Origin: Burkholderiales bacterium
GTDB lineage: Bacteria; Pseudomonadota; Gammaproteobacteria; Burkholderiales; Burkholderiaceae_C
NCBI GenBank assembly: GCA_026400105.1
Contig: JAPLPQ010000047.1
Coordinates: 1 to 64,000 of the forward strand
Length of the DNA stretch: 64,000 nt
Direction of reading: 5' to 3'
The translations under genes were made by a program, and so were the position numbers. The first letter of the stretch is position 1. Every line of letters starts with the position of its first letter. This document shows positions 31,601 through 39,701 of this stretch, piece by piece. The notes beneath the pieces are model-generated. The model ran no database searches. It saw only the letters and a program-made list of their open reading frames with translations, and had not been told where the DNA came from.

Positions 31601-32554
31601 GATGCCACGGGCCGGCTGCAGGCCGACCAGGCCTTGTTCATCCTGCCCGACGAGAACCGTCCCACGCTGGGCGAGGATGTGGTCGTGCGCGGACAGGGCC
31701 AGCCCGCACCTGCCACGGCGGCCGAGCCGGCCACGTCAGCCACGACGGCCACTGCAAAGCCGATCCGGCTGCGGCTCGAGCTCGCGCTCGGCGACGACTT
31801 CCAGCTGCGCGGACAGGGGCTGGACAGCCAGCTCAAGGGCGAACTGCTGCTGAGCCTCGACCCGGGCCAGTCGGTGCCCCAGCTCACCGGCCAGGTCCGG
31901 ACCGAGCGCGGCCAGTACCGTGCCTGGGGCCAGCGGCTCGAGATCGAAACCGGACTGCTGAACTTCAACGGGCCCTACGACAACCCGACGCTCGAGCTGC
32001 TGGCGCTGCGACCGCTGCCAGACCAGCGCGTCGGCGTCCAGCTCAGCGGCACGGCGCTGGCGCCGCGGCTGCGCCTGTACGCCGATCCCGATCTGCCCGA
32101 AAGCGAGAAACTGGCCTGGCTGGTGCTGGGCCGTCCGGCCGGCGGCACGGGCGCCGAGACCGCCCTGCTGCAACAGGCGGCGCTGGCCCTGTTCAGCGGT
32201 CGCGGCCGGGCCAACGAGGGCGGCTTCCAGCGCTCGCTCGGGCTCGATGAACTGTCGTTCCGGGGCGAGACGCAAAAGGCCGACGGCAGCGCCCATGCGG
32301 CCGCGCTGACGCTGGGCAAGCGGATCTCGCGCCAGCTCTATCTGAGCTACTCGCGCAGCGTGGTCGGCACGACCGGCACCGTCGCCATCCTGTACGACCT
32401 GGCGCGCCACCTGACGCTGCGGGCCCAGGCCGGCGACGACAACGCCGTCGAGCTGATCTACACGCGCCAATACGACGGCCGGCGCGCGCGTTCCAGCACG
32501 ACCGCGCCGAAAGCGGTCGATGGCGCCGCTACAATGCGGGGGTCCTCTCCGTAG
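28658..32554 (+). CDS. tamB: TamB inner-membrane/periplasmic bridge protein
   Basis: About 1298 residues starting at TTG 28658, which overlaps the tamA stop as TTGA with GTGGGA upstream. TamB-type proteins form a long hydrophobic groove between the membranes and carry phospholipids or assist protein assembly. A membrane anchor lies at about 27-50 (LAWLFGTTLALVAALLLSAWL), then a long beta-rich region, and the C-terminal DUF490 domain with GQYRAWGQRLEIETGLLNF and YADPDLPESEKLAWLVLGRP. A (GTGCCG)6-7 repeat encodes alternating Ala-Gly at 29511-29550. Its last codons and stop overlap the tRNA gene. Confidence 0.92.
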   Translation: MSQPPTPSPSPAAARRPALARALWRPATGLAWLFGTTLALVAALLLSAWLWAGHARSLPLTLDWLQGWLNGPDSEGPLLVRDASGSLREGGRIGYLRWRRNGLEIELEDLQLRWPASLWPDLLLRRELRLDPIDPLQLARLRLRDDSPPSAERLPPADLLLPWLESMRLPLRIEAIVIEGSPRLALGPLQADYRYRRGPDGDLRHELQLQQLHWAQGQYQLQARLQASAPMQLDAQLQGLAQASLPGGRRQSLSARASLSGQLAGQQASLALEASVNPTASAQTRAGAGAGAGAGAGATLKASATIAPWATLPLPTAELELREIDLAAFWPQAPRTRLQGHWQASSQPAKSKAVAADARWELAGELRNSAAGPWQRGALPLEQLRAALAFSGGAWQLQTLEARLSDNGRLQAVGSWSGQRVELRQAELKLADASAKASGTLDLGDQQLSGELTLALPGANANANAQARAPGGQLQLALTDAQQLQRWLNGPLKRWLPASIGTDQLPEPWRSALWRGQASLQADWTGPLHLNRLPRDWNARLQTAQAQVQWPAASDLPALQLKDWQLALAGRDQAVTLSLAGAATIANWSASSRLRASGQFSRDRQGPVADVRLEQAELQLSDATRQLSVQLTSPGFTPLRWDSGGLTVAPGRASLALSARDGTAAHPPAELAWDSTRWSNGRLESRGRASGLALGWLDTLLVSPAAPRGPLAQAGLSGELTLQGSWDLNLPLQPMGKDKQAARARIELARSGGDLSLLLPDSTGGKPQAVGLEQVSASVMLDGEQLQSRLRWNSRLAGRLDAELGTLLAPPSPTLTQWSWPAEAALTGRVQAELPQFGLWSSLLPPGWRLRGSLQADANLSGTRRQPEWHGKLQVNELALRSLVDGLDFSGGELRATLAGDQLRFDSLKLRGAGGDNGGLLQGNGLLRWSRPDTPAGQAIAPLVPVMTLDLQARQLRLLARADRRLTLSGRLAVRMDEKLLDATGRLQADQALFILPDENRPTLGEDVVVRGQGQPAPATAAEPATSATTATAKPIRLRLELALGDDFQLRGQGLDSQLKGELLLSLDPGQSVPQLTGQVRTERGQYRAWGQRLEIETGLLNFNGPYDNPTLELLALRPLPDQRVGVQLSGTALAPRLRLYADPDLPESEKLAWLVLGRPAGGTGAETALLQQAALALFSGRGRANEGGFQRSLGLDELSFRGETQKADGSAHAAALTLGKRISRQLYLSYSRSVVGTTGTVAILYDLARHLTLRAQAGDDNAVELIYTRQYDGRRARSSTTAPKAVDGAATMRGSSP
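29511..29550 (+). repeat. Hexanucleotide tandem repeat GTGCCG in tamB
   Basis: Six full copies plus a partial copy of GTGCCG run from 29511. The unit is a multiple of three, so gain or loss changes the length of an Ala-Gly spacer without a frameshift. Confidence 0.9.
32530..32535 (+). promoter_or_regulatory. Possible -10 box for tRNA-Arg
   Basis: TACAAT ends ten bases before the mature 5' end of the tRNA and lies inside the tamB 3' end. I see no good -35 hexamer at normal spacing, so the tRNA may be made from this promoter, from tamAB read-through, or both. Confidence 0.4.
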
Positions 32555-32619
32555 TTCAATGGATAGAACAGCCGCCTCCTAAGCGGCAAATACAGGTTCG
32601 ATTCCTGTCGGAGGGACCA
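32545..32619 (+). tRNA. tRNA-Arg (anticodon CCU)
   Basis: A 75-base cloverleaf: acceptor CTCTCCG pairs with CGGAGGG with one wobble pair. The D arm is GTTC/GAAC, the anticodon arm GCCGC-CTCCTAA-GCGGC (CCU, reading AGG), and the T arm ACAGG-TTCGATT-CCTGT. The CCA end is encoded. It is very close to the E. coli ArgCCU sequence in the anticodon and T arms. A clear terminator follows. Confidence 0.95.
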
Positions 32620-32625
32620 TTGATG

Positions 32626-32657
32626 AAGCCGCACGCGTTTGCACGAGTGCGGCTTTT
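32626..32657 (+). terminator. Intrinsic terminator after tRNA-Arg
   Basis: Arms AAGCCGCAC (32626-32634) and GTGCGGCTT (32647-32655) with a 12-base loop are followed by TTTT. It would end both the tRNA transcript and any tamAB read-through. On the minus strand it also lies downstream of the PCuAC gene. Confidence 0.85.
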
Positions 32658-32721
32658 CTGCTGTCTGGAAAGGCCGACTCAGCCCGGAGAACGCCTGATC
32701 AGCGTCGCCTCGGACCAGGCC

Positions 32722-33216
32722 TCAATGCATGTGACCGGACGGGTGCTGATGGCCCTGCCCCATCGGCTGGCCATTGAGCGCGCGCACCGGCAGCTGGAGC
32801 TCGACCTGCTCGCGCTGGCCGTCCTGGCCCTCGAGCAGCAGCGTCAGCGGCACCTGCTGATCGGCACTGACCGGCGCCTTCAGATCGAGCAGCATCACGT
32901 GATAGCCACCGGGCTTGAGCTCGACCGTCTTGCCCGCCGGCAGCGCCAGCCCGGGGACGGCGCGCATGCGCATGATGCCGTCGTTGAGCGCCATTTCATG
33001 GATCTCGACCACGCCCGCGAGCGGCGAGCGGACGGACAACAGGCGCAGATCGCGCTCGGCGGTCAGCCGCATGAAGGCGCCGGTGGCCTTCTGCTGGGCC
33101 ACGGTGCCGCGCACCCAGGCGTCCTCGACCTTGAGCCGGGACTGAGACTGCGCCCAGGCGCCCAGGCTGGCTGCTGCCAGGGCGGCGATGAGGGTCTGAC
33201 GGAGAATTTTCTTCAT
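32722..33216 (-). CDS. PCu(A)C-type periplasmic copper chaperone
   Basis: A 164-residue exported protein: signal peptide MKKILRQTLIAALAAASLGA, then a cupredoxin-like domain with the copper ligand pattern His-x(n)-Met ... His-x-Met (VEIHEMALNDGIMRM and GGYHVMLLD). A His/Met-rich tail follows (GHQHPSGHMH). PCu(A)C proteins deliver Cu(I) to the CuA/CuB sites of cytochrome oxidase. The ATG at 33216 starts the signal peptide; the frame extends much further up without homology. It follows a DUF2946 gene, another copper-linked family. Confidence 0.92.
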   Translation of the reverse strand: MKKILRQTLIAALAAASLGAWAQSQSRLKVEDAWVRGTVAQQKATGAFMRLTAERDLRLLSVRSPLAGVVEIHEMALNDGIMRMRAVPGLALPAGKTVELKPGGYHVMLLDLKAPVSADQQVPLTLLLEGQDGQREQVELQLPVRALNGQPMGQGHQHPSGHMH

Positions 33217-33286
33217 GATCGGGTTTCTTTCTGTCTGGGGTCCAAGGACGGCGGACCTGGAGCCGGCCGTCGCGAGAGGGATGGAA

Positions 33287-33664
33287 TCAGACGAAAGAAG
33301 GCGGCGCTCGCGCCTGCACGCGCCAATCCGCCAGCCGCGCGGGCGGCGCGCGCAGCGCGGCGACAGGATCGGACGAGTCCAGGCCGGCAGCGAAACCGGC
33401 CGGAAGGGATGGGGGCAGGATGGCCGGCGCGTCGAGCAGGCACCACTCGCAGTGCAGGCCAGCCAGGACAGGACTGCTATCCTGGGAGGGCTCCCGGGCC
33501 GGCTCGACCGCGCGCAGGATGCCGGTGCCGCTGCAGACCTCGAACGGCAAGGCCGGCGCGATCCGCAGCGCCGCCTGCGCGACAGCAGGCGCCAGGGCGT
33601 GCAGCAGGACGGCCCACAGGACCCAGCCCGTAGTCCATCGTCGCACAAGGCTCTTGCAGCTCAT
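33287..33664 (-). CDS. DUF2946-family protein
   Basis: A 125-residue protein from ATG 33664 with an N-terminal hydrophobic segment (WVLWAVLLHALAPAVAQA), probably a signal peptide or anchor. It carries the Cys motif HCEWCLLDAP typical of DUF2946. These proteins are usually found with copper-handling and TonB genes and are thought to be exported; the activity is unknown. It precedes the PCu(A)C gene by 70 bases and is divergent from maeB. Confidence 0.75.
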   Translation of the reverse strand: MSCKSLVRRWTTGWVLWAVLLHALAPAVAQAALRIAPALPFEVCSGTGILRAVEPAREPSQDSSPVLAGLHCEWCLLDAPAILPPSLPAGFAAGLDSSDPVAALRAPPARLADWRVQARAPPSFV

Positions 33665-33710
33665 GGCTTCAATTGTAGCCACGCGACGCCGTTACACTGT
33701 GTGTCAGCTT

Positions 33711-33731
33711 CAGGCAAGGTAGGCTTGCCTG
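33711..33731 (+). other. Hairpin in the maeB leader
   Basis: CAGGCAAG-GTAGG-CTTGCCTG is a perfect eight-base stem lying between a possible -10 (TACACT, 33693-33698) and the ribosome site AAGGAG before maeB. It could stabilise the message or affect start of translation. No ligand-binding RNA class is recognisable. Confidence 0.4.
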
Positions 33732-33756
33732 GGGCTCCCAAGGAGCACTAGAAAAT

Positions 33757-36060
33757 ATGACCCCCGCAGAACAAGCGTTGCGCGACGCCGCACTGGACTA
33801 TCACCGTTCGCCCAGCAAGGGCAAGATCACCGTCAACGCGACCAAGCCGCTGTCCAACCAACGCGACCTGTCGCTGGCCTACTCCCCCGGAGTGGCCTAC
33901 CCCTGCCTGGCGATCGAGCAGGACCCGACCCTGGCGGCCGAATACACCAGCCGCGGCAACCTGGTCGCCGTGATCACCAACGGCACCGCCGTGCTGGGCC
34001 TGGGCAACATCGGCCCGCTGGCCTCCAAGCCGGTGATGGAAGGCAAGGGCTGCCTGTTCAAGAAATTCGCCGGCATCGACGTGTTCGACATCGAACTCGA
34101 CGAGAACGATCCCGACAAGCTGGTCGACATCATCGCCTCGATGGAGCCCACGCTGGGCGGCATCAACCTGGAAGACATCAAGGCGCCCGAGTGCTTCTAC
34201 ATCGAGAAGAAGCTCAAGGAGCGCATGAACATTCCGGTGTTCCACGATGACCAGCATGGCACCGCGATCATCTCGAGCGCCGCCCTGCTCAACGGCCTCG
34301 AACTGGTCGGCAAGCACATCGGCGAGATCAAGATGGCCGTCTCGGGCGCCGGCGCTGCCGCGATCGCCTGCCTCGACGTCATGATCGGCCTGGGCGTCAA
34401 GGTCGAGAACATCCTGGTCTGCGACTCCAAGGGCGTGATCCACAGCCAGCGCGCCGACGCCCTGGCCGGCAAGCTCGACGCCTCCAAGCAGCGCTTCTGC
34501 CGCGACACCGACAAGCGCACCCTGGCCGATGCCATGGTCGGCTGCGACGTCTTCATGGGCTGCTCGGCCGCTGGCGTGGTCGATGCCGAGATGGTCAAGT
34601 CGATGGGCGACAAGCCGATCATCCTGGCGCTGGCCAACCCGGAACCCGAGATCCGTCCCGAGATCGCCAAGGCCGCGCGCCCGGACTGCATCATCGCGAC
34701 CGGCCGCTCGGACTATCCGAACCAGGTCAACAACGTCCTGTGCTTCCCCTACATCTTCCGTGGCGCGCTTGACTGCGGCGCGACCAAGATCACCGAAGCC
34801 ATGAAGCTGGCCTGCGTGCGCCAGATCGCCGACCTGGCCAAGAGCGAGATCAGCGACGAAGTCGCCTCCGCCTACGCCGGCCAGGAACTGGTGTTCGGCC
34901 CCGACTACCTGATCCCGAAGCCGTTCGACTCGCGCCTGATCCTCAAGATCGCGCCGGCCGTCGCGCAGGCGGCCGCCGACAGCGGCGTCGCGACCCGTCC
35001 GATCCAGGACATGGAAGCCTACAAGGAGAGCCTGGGTCGCTTCATCTACCAGACCGGCATCCTGATGCGTCCGGTCTTCAACGCCGCCAAGGCGATCGCT
35101 GGCGACAAGAAACGCATCGCCTTTGCCGACGGCGAGGACGAGCGCGCGCTGCGTGCCGCCCAGGCCGCGATCGACGACCATCTGGCGACCCCGATCCTGA
35201 TCGGCCGCCCGGCCGTGATCAGCACGCGCATCGCCAAGGCCGGCCTGCGCATCCGCCCCGGCATCGACCTCGAGATCGTCAACCCCGAGGACGATCCGCG
35301 CTTCCGCCAGTACTGGGAAACCTACCACCAGCTAATGGGCCGCAACGGCGTCACGCCCGATGTCGCCAAGGCCGCCGTGCGCCGCTCCAACACCATCATC
35401 GCGGCGCTGATGGTCAAGCTCGGCGACGCCGACGCGATGATCTGCGGCCTGGTCGGCAACTACGAGACCCACCTCGAGCGCATCGAGAGCATCATCGGCC
35501 TGAAGGCGGGCGCGAACCAGTTCGCCGCGCTCAATGCGCTGAACACCGACCGCGGTCCGCTGTTCATCGCCGACACCTATGTCAACGACTGCCCGAGCGC
35601 CGAGCAGCTGGCCGAGATCGCCTGGCTGTCGGTCAAGGAAGTGCAGCGCTTCGGCATTCCGCCCAAGGTCGCCTTCCTGTCGCATTCGAGCTATGGCTCG
35701 TCGAGCCGCCCGTCGGCGCGCAAGATGCGCCTGGCACGCGAGCTGTTCGCCGCCGCCCACCCCGAGATCGAGTGCGACGGCGAACTGCACGGCGACGCCG
35801 CGCTGGAGGAGGACATCCGCCGCAGCTACCTGGCCGACTCGGCCCTGAACGGCTCGGCCAACATCCTGATCTGCCCGAACCTCGATTCGGCCAACATCCT
35901 GTTCAACGTCCTCAAGACCACGACCAGCGGCGGCGTGACCGTCGGCCCGATCCTGATGGGTTCGGCCGCCAGCGCGCATATCCTGACCCCGGCCGCGACC
36001 ATGCGCCGCGTGCTCAACATGACGGCCGTTGCCGCCGTCAGCGGCGCCGACAAGGGCTAA
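33757..36060 (+). CDS. maeB: NADP-dependent malic enzyme fused to phosphotransacetylase-like domain
   Basis: Oxidatively decarboxylates malate to pyruvate, supplying NADPH. The 767 residues combine the malic enzyme (about 1-430: [52 protein letters not shown]) with a C-terminal phosphate acetyltransferase-like domain (about 440-767: [35 protein letters not shown]). In MaeB enzymes that domain is regulatory and binds acetyl-CoA rather than acting as an enzyme. It is a single gene closed by a strong terminator. Confidence 0.97.
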   Translation: MTPAEQALRDAALDYHRSPSKGKITVNATKPLSNQRDLSLAYSPGVAYPCLAIEQDPTLAAEYTSRGNLVAVITNGTAVLGLGNIGPLASKPVMEGKGCLFKKFAGIDVFDIELDENDPDKLVDIIASMEPTLGGINLEDIKAPECFYIEKKLKERMNIPVFHDDQHGTAIISSAALLNGLELVGKHIGEIKMAVSGAGAAAIACLDVMIGLGVKVENILVCDSKGVIHSQRADALAGKLDASKQRFCRDTDKRTLADAMVGCDVFMGCSAAGVVDAEMVKSMGDKPIILALANPEPEIRPEIAKAARPDCIIATGRSDYPNQVNNVLCFPYIFRGALDCGATKITEAMKLACVRQIADLAKSEISDEVASAYAGQELVFGPDYLIPKPFDSRLILKIAPAVAQAAADSGVATRPIQDMEAYKESLGRFIYQTGILMRPVFNAAKAIAGDKKRIAFADGEDERALRAAQAAIDDHLATPILIGRPAVISTRIAKAGLRIRPGIDLEIVNPEDDPRFRQYWETYHQLMGRNGVTPDVAKAAVRRSNTIIAALMVKLGDADAMICGLVGNYETHLERIESIIGLKAGANQFAALNALNTDRGPLFIADTYVNDCPSAEQLAEIAWLSVKEVQRFGIPPKVAFLSHSSYGSSSRPSARKMRLARELFAAAHPEIECDGELHGDAALEEDIRRSYLADSALNGSANILICPNLDSANILFNVLKTTTSGGVTVGPILMGSAASAHILTPAATMRRVLNMTAVAAVSGADKG

Positions 36061-36106
36061 AGCCTGATTGCCCGGGGCCGCGCGCGGCTCCGGCAGCTGA
36101 AACCAG

Positions 36107-36128
36107 GAGCGCCTTCGGGCGCTCTTTT
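36107..36128 (+). terminator. Intrinsic terminator after maeB
   Basis: GAGCGCC-TTCG-GGCGCTC followed by TTTT: a seven-base GC stem closed by a stable UUCG loop. Confidence 0.92.
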
Positions 36129-36154
36129 CAATTGGCTGATGGGTGACGGCATGG

Positions 36155-37093
36155 CTAGGGGCCGGCTGCCGGTCTCTGATCGGTTGCACGCCTGCTCCTG
36201 ACATCTTGCTGCGGTGGCAAACCGAACAGCCGGTGGTATTCGCGGCTGAACTGGGAGGCACTCTCATAGCCGACCTGAGCGCCAGCAGTTCCGGCATCGA
36301 GGTTCTGGTTCAGCATCAGTTGCCGTGCCTGCTGCAGCCGCAGCTGCTTTTGATATTGCAACGGACTGGTGCCTGTCATGGCACGGAAATGCTGCCGGAA
36401 GGTGGACGGACTCATGTGAACGCGCGCGGCCAGCTCGTCCACCGGCATGGCCTGCGCAAAATGCTGCTTGAGCCAGGCAACCGCCTTCGAGATCTGCTGG
36501 CTCGGTGACCCGTCCGAGGCCAGTTGGCGCAACTGGGGGCCATGCGGCCCCACCAGCAGTCGGATGGCGATCTCGCGCTGGAGGAGCGGCGCCAGCGCGG
36601 CGACCAGCTGCGGCTGGCCCAGCAACTCGACGAGCCGGACCAGATCCCGCGTCAGGTGTTCGTCCAGCCACTGCACACCGATGGACCGGTGCGGCCTCTC
36701 GCGGCCAAGCGGCGGCAACTGCAGCTCGGCCGCCGTCTGGACGACCTCCTGACTGTCCAGCGTCAGCATCAGCCCCAGCAACGGCTACTGGGCACTGGCG
36801 CTTGTGACATGCGAGACCACGGGCAGTTCGATCGTCGTCAGCATGGACTGTCCCGGTCCGTACTCGATCACCTCCGAGCCCACCAGGGCCTGCTTGTGAC
36901 CTTGGGCCACGACACCCAGACCCAGGTTGAAGATGCAATGCAGCGGATCGGTCGGCCCTTGGCGCCGGTGCAGCGAGAGCGCCGGAATGGCGGTCTGGTA
37001 GTCGCCATCGGATTGGGCAAAGGTTCCGATGGCGCGGGCCAGTTCGATGATGGCCGGAACCGCCGGGACTTTCAAGGCTGAAGCGATTCTCAT
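36155..37093 (-). pseudogene. AraC-family regulator interrupted by an in-frame TAG
   Basis: One continuous reading frame encodes an AraC-type regulator of 312 codons with a single TAG at codon 103 (36785-36787). Codons 1-102 hold the AraC_N cupin-like sensor half (SLHRRQGPTDPLHCIFNLGLG, TIELPVVSHVTSASAQ). After the stop the frame resumes with PLLGLMLTLDSQEVVQTAAE and two helix-turn-helix motifs (MPVDELAARVHMSPSTFRQHF, then AGAQVGYESASQFSREYHRLFG). The rest is intact, so this looks like a recent point mutation, perhaps CAG to TAG. A sequencing error or amber read-through are alternatives. It is divergent from the SDR gene it probably controlled. Confidence 0.85.
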
Positions 37094-37204
37094 GGGCGTA
37101 GCCTGGTGATCTTCGATGAGTCGACTGTAGCCCTAGCCATAGGCGCGAGCGCCAGCGCCAGCTCAATTCCGTCGTTTCATGCAAGACACCCGCTGGTTTC
37201 GGCA

Positions 37205-37227
37205 AGCGCAATTGCGCTGGCTTGACA
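37205..37227. promoter_or_regulatory. Palindrome next to a TTGACA box before the SDR gene
   Basis: A perfect 14-base palindrome AGCGCAATTGCGCT (37205-37218) lies three bases from TTGACA (37222-37227). The pair sits in the space between the divergent AraC gene and the SDR. It could be a regulator site beside a -35 box; no good -10 was found at 17 bases. Confidence 0.35.
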
Positions 37228-37279
37228 ACAATCACTTCACCCCAATCCGCATCACCGCGGCCACCCAAGGACCACTGCC

Positions 37280-37393
37280 ATGAACGACACGCACCGCTCA
37301 AGCCATCTTCCCCACCTGAGTCGCCGCCACGCCCTGTTCGGCGGGTCGGCGCTGGCCGCTTTATCGCCCTTCTTCACTCGCACACTCGGATAA
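37280..37393 (+). CDS. Short ORF resembling a Tat signal peptide (probable remnant)
   Basis: A 37-residue frame with SRRHALFGGSALAALSPF, the twin-arginine export signal pattern, then six unrelated residues and a stop three bases before the SDR ATG. No mature protein follows. It is likely the 5' end left after deletion of an exported oxidoreductase gene that had shared this AraC-controlled operon. A genuine short coupling ORF is less likely. Confidence 0.5.
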   Translation: MNDTHRSSHLPHLSRRHALFGGSALAALSPFFTRTLG

Positions 37394-37396
37394 ATC

Positions 37397-38236
37397 ATGA
37401 GCAACAAGAACATCTGGTTCATCACCGGCGCAGGCCGTGGCCTGGGTATCGAAATCGCCAAAGCCGCGCTGGCAGCCGGCCACGCCGTGGTGGCGACCGG
37501 CCGCGACGCGCAGAAGGTCTCGACAGCCCTCGGCGATCACGAGGACCTGTTGTGCCTCCAGCTCGACGTCACCCGGATCGAGGACGCGCAGGCGGCAGCC
37601 GCCGCAGCGGTCGCACGGTTCGGACGCATCGACACGCTGGTCAACAACGCCGGCAACTTCTACGCCGGCTTCTTCGAGGAACTCAGCAGCGAGCAGGTTC
37701 GCCAGCAGATCGACACCCTGCTGTTTGGCCCGATGAACGTCACGCGCGCCTTGCTGCCGGTGATGCGCCAGCAACAGGCCGGACTGGTGCTCACGGTGTC
37801 TTCCACCGCTGGCCTGTCGGGCGGCCTATTCCTGAGCGCCTATGCGGCAGCCAAGTTTGGCGTCGAGGGCTGGATGGAGTCGCTGGCGCCGGAAATCGCC
37901 CCCTACGGTATCCATACGATGCTGGTCGAGCCCGGTTTTTTCCGGACCGAACTGCTGAGCCGCGAATCCACCACCTTTGCCGAACCGCAGATCGACGACT
38001 ACGCCGCTCGCACCCGCGAGACCGTGGCCGCCTGGAGCGGCATGGACGGCAAGCAGGGTGGAGACCCGGTCAAGCTGGCCGCTGCCATCGTGCAACTGGC
38101 TGGACTGCAACAACCCCCGACGCGCTTCGCCGCCGGTGCGGATGCGGTGCAAACCTTCGAGGCCAAGGCCCAGGCCCTGCTGGCCCAGGCCGATGCGCAC
38201 CGGGCGCTGTCGTCATCCCTGGCCATTGACGCCTGA
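37397..38236 (+). CDS. Short-chain dehydrogenase/reductase
   Basis: A 279-residue classical SDR, NAD(P)-dependent and cytoplasmic. The cofactor motif is ITGAGRGLG (about 9-17), the NNAG motif is at about 87-90, the catalytic Ser lies in VSSTAG near 135, and YAAAKFG holds the Tyr-x3-Lys pair near 148-152. The substrate is unknown. It is divergent from the broken AraC-type regulator, a common arrangement for regulated SDRs. Confidence 0.93.
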   Translation: MSNKNIWFITGAGRGLGIEIAKAALAAGHAVVATGRDAQKVSTALGDHEDLLCLQLDVTRIEDAQAAAAAAVARFGRIDTLVNNAGNFYAGFFEELSSEQVRQQIDTLLFGPMNVTRALLPVMRQQQAGLVLTVSSTAGLSGGLFLSAYAAAKFGVEGWMESLAPEIAPYGIHTMLVEPGFFRTELLSRESTTFAEPQIDDYAARTRETVAAWSGMDGKQGGDPVKLAAAIVQLAGLQQPPTRFAAGADAVQTFEAKAQALLAQADAHRALSSSLAIDA

Positions 38237-38275
38237 AGACGGCTAAAAACAAGCGGACATCGCAGACAGGTCGGC

Positions 38276-38301
38276 ATGGGCCTTTGGTAAGCTAGGCCCA
38301 T
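38276..38301 (+). other. Inverted repeat covering the thioredoxin-like gene start
   Basis: ATGGGCC (38276-38282) and GGCCCAT (38295-38301) pair around a 12-base loop and include the first two bases of the start codon at 38300. If transcribed, the hairpin would bury the start site. Confidence 0.35.
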
Positions 38302-38662
38302 GAGCCATTCCCCCGCCACGGCCACTCTCCAGGTGGTCTGCCTCTGCGCCGCCTGGTGCGGCACCTGCCGTGAATATGCCGAGCCCTTCGAGGCGCTGGC
38401 CCGGGCCCAGCCGCAGCTGCGCTGCCACTGGGTCGATGTCGAGGACGAGGCCGACCTGCTCGACGAGCTCGACGTCGAGAACTTCCCGACCCTGCTGATC
38501 GGCGTCGACGGCCAGCCGGTCTTCTTCGGCGTGCTGCTGCCGCATATCCAGACGCTCGAGCGCCTGCTGCAGGAAGCGGCCGGACTGCGCCCGCTGCCCG
38601 AGGGGGAGCACAGCGAGACGCTGCGCCAGCTGCTCAAGACCCTGGCGCAGCGCCCGCGCTGA
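38300..38662 (+). CDS. Thioredoxin-like protein
   Basis: A 120-residue thioredoxin-fold protein with the redox motif AAWCGTCREYAEPF (Cys-Gly-Thr-Cys near residue 20) and the cis-Pro segment ENFPTLLIG near 75. It is cytoplasmic, as no signal peptide is seen. It is longer than a standard thioredoxin at the C-terminus. The partner is unknown. It stands alone. Confidence 0.88.
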   Translation: MSHSPATATLQVVCLCAAWCGTCREYAEPFEALARAQPQLRCHWVDVEDEADLLDELDVENFPTLLIGVDGQPVFFGVLLPHIQTLERLLQEAAGLRPLPEGEHSETLRQLLKTLAQRPR

Positions 38663-38689
38663 ACGCAGCACCGGGCCCGGACGAACAAA

Positions 38690-38707
38690 GGCCCGCTTGC
38701 GCGGGCC
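38690..38707 (-). terminator. Terminator of the first TerC gene (possibly bidirectional)
   Basis: GGCCCGC-TTGC-GCGGGCC forms a seven-base GC stem. On the minus strand it is followed by TTTGTT, so it mainly serves the TerC gene ending at 38787. It also lies 28 bases after the thioredoxin-like gene on the plus strand. Confidence 0.7.
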
Positions 38708-38786
38708 CCTGGCTGATGACCTGGATGACCTGGACAGCCTGCCAGACCCGGCAGGCGCCGGGTGCATCAGGCCGTATCAGGCTGCA

Positions 38787-39539
38787 TCAGGCCTCGTTGG
38801 CCTTGGCCAGGCGCTTGCTGCGTGCGCGCAGGTTGAGCGCCTCGACCGCGAGCGAGAACGCCATCGCCGCGTAGACATAGCCCTTGGGGATATGCACCTC
38901 GAAGGCCTCGGCGGTCAGCGCCATGCCGACCATCACCAGGAAGGCCAGCGCCAGCACCTTGACCGAGGGGTGCGAGTCGACGAAGTCGCCGATCGGCTTG
39001 GCCGCGAACATCATCACGCCGACGGCGGCGATCACGGCGGCAGCCATGACGGCCAGGTTGTCGACCATGCCGACGGCCGTGATGACAGAATCCAGACTGA
39101 ACACGATGTCGATCACCGCGATCTGGCCGATGATGCCCCAGAACAGGCGCTGGCCGGCAGCCTTGAGCGTGGCGGCATCGGTCTCGGGGGCATGGTCCTG
39201 CTCGCGCGCCTCGACCTCGACGAAGATCTCGTGCGAGGCCTTCCAGAGCAGGAACAGGCCGCCCGCCAGCAGCACCAGGTCACGCCCGCTGATGCCCTGG
39301 CCCAGCAGCGTGAACAGGTCGGCCTTCAGGCCCATGATCCAGCTCAGCGAAGCCAGCAGGCACAGGCGCGAGATCATCGCGAAGCCCAGGCCCAGGCGGC
39401 GCGCCTTGTCGCGCTGCTCGGGCGGCAGCCGGCCGACCAGGATCGAGATGAAGATGATGTTGTCCACGCCGAGCACGATCTCGAGCGTGGTCAGCATGGC
39501 GAAGGCGATCCAGATGTTGGGGTCGAGCAGGAAGTCCAT
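38787..39539 (-). CDS. TerC-family membrane protein
   Basis: A 250-residue inner-membrane protein with about seven hydrophobic segments and the TerC metal-site motifs LEIVLGVDNIIFISILVGRL and VIDIVFSLDSVITAVGM, each with the conserved Asp-Asn/Asp-Ser. Members export Mn(II) during protein secretion or are linked to tellurite resistance. This subgroup (YgdQ-like) is mostly uncharacterised. The start at 39539 (MDFLLDPNIW) has GGAAAG upstream; the frame extends to 39572. Confidence 0.9.
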   Translation of the reverse strand: MDFLLDPNIWIAFAMLTTLEIVLGVDNIIFISILVGRLPPEQRDKARRLGLGFAMISRLCLLASLSWIMGLKADLFTLLGQGISGRDLVLLAGGLFLLWKASHEIFVEVEAREQDHAPETDAATLKAAGQRLFWGIIGQIAVIDIVFSLDSVITAVGMVDNLAVMAAAVIAAVGVMMFAAKPIGDFVDSHPSVKVLALAFLVMVGMALTAEAFEVHIPKGYVYAAMAFSLAVEALNLRARSKRLAKANEA

Positions 39540-39661
39540 CTTTTCTTTCCGTATGTGCGCCTGGGCAGGCAAGAACCCAGACGATAACGGGTCTTGATGA
39601 CGCTTACCAGCAGTCCAGGCGGGGCCAACCCTTCGAAAAAACCGAAGAGTCGCTCATGCAA

Positions 39662-39701
39662 CGTCAGCCCGCATCAGCCCGCGTCAGCTCGCATCGGCCC
39701 G
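39662..39701. repeat. Four 10-bp degenerate tandem repeats at the xdhC 3' end
   Basis: Units CGTCAGCCCG, CATCAGCCCG, CGTCAGCTCG and CATCGGCCCG follow each other without gaps and overlap the last codons of xdhC. Such an array can change length and alter the xdhC C-terminus. Confidence 0.7.

Noticed and set aside
39662-39701. CRISPR-like array
   Set aside because: The units are 10 bases with no spacers; it is a simple tandem repeat. No CRISPR array was seen anywhere in the window.
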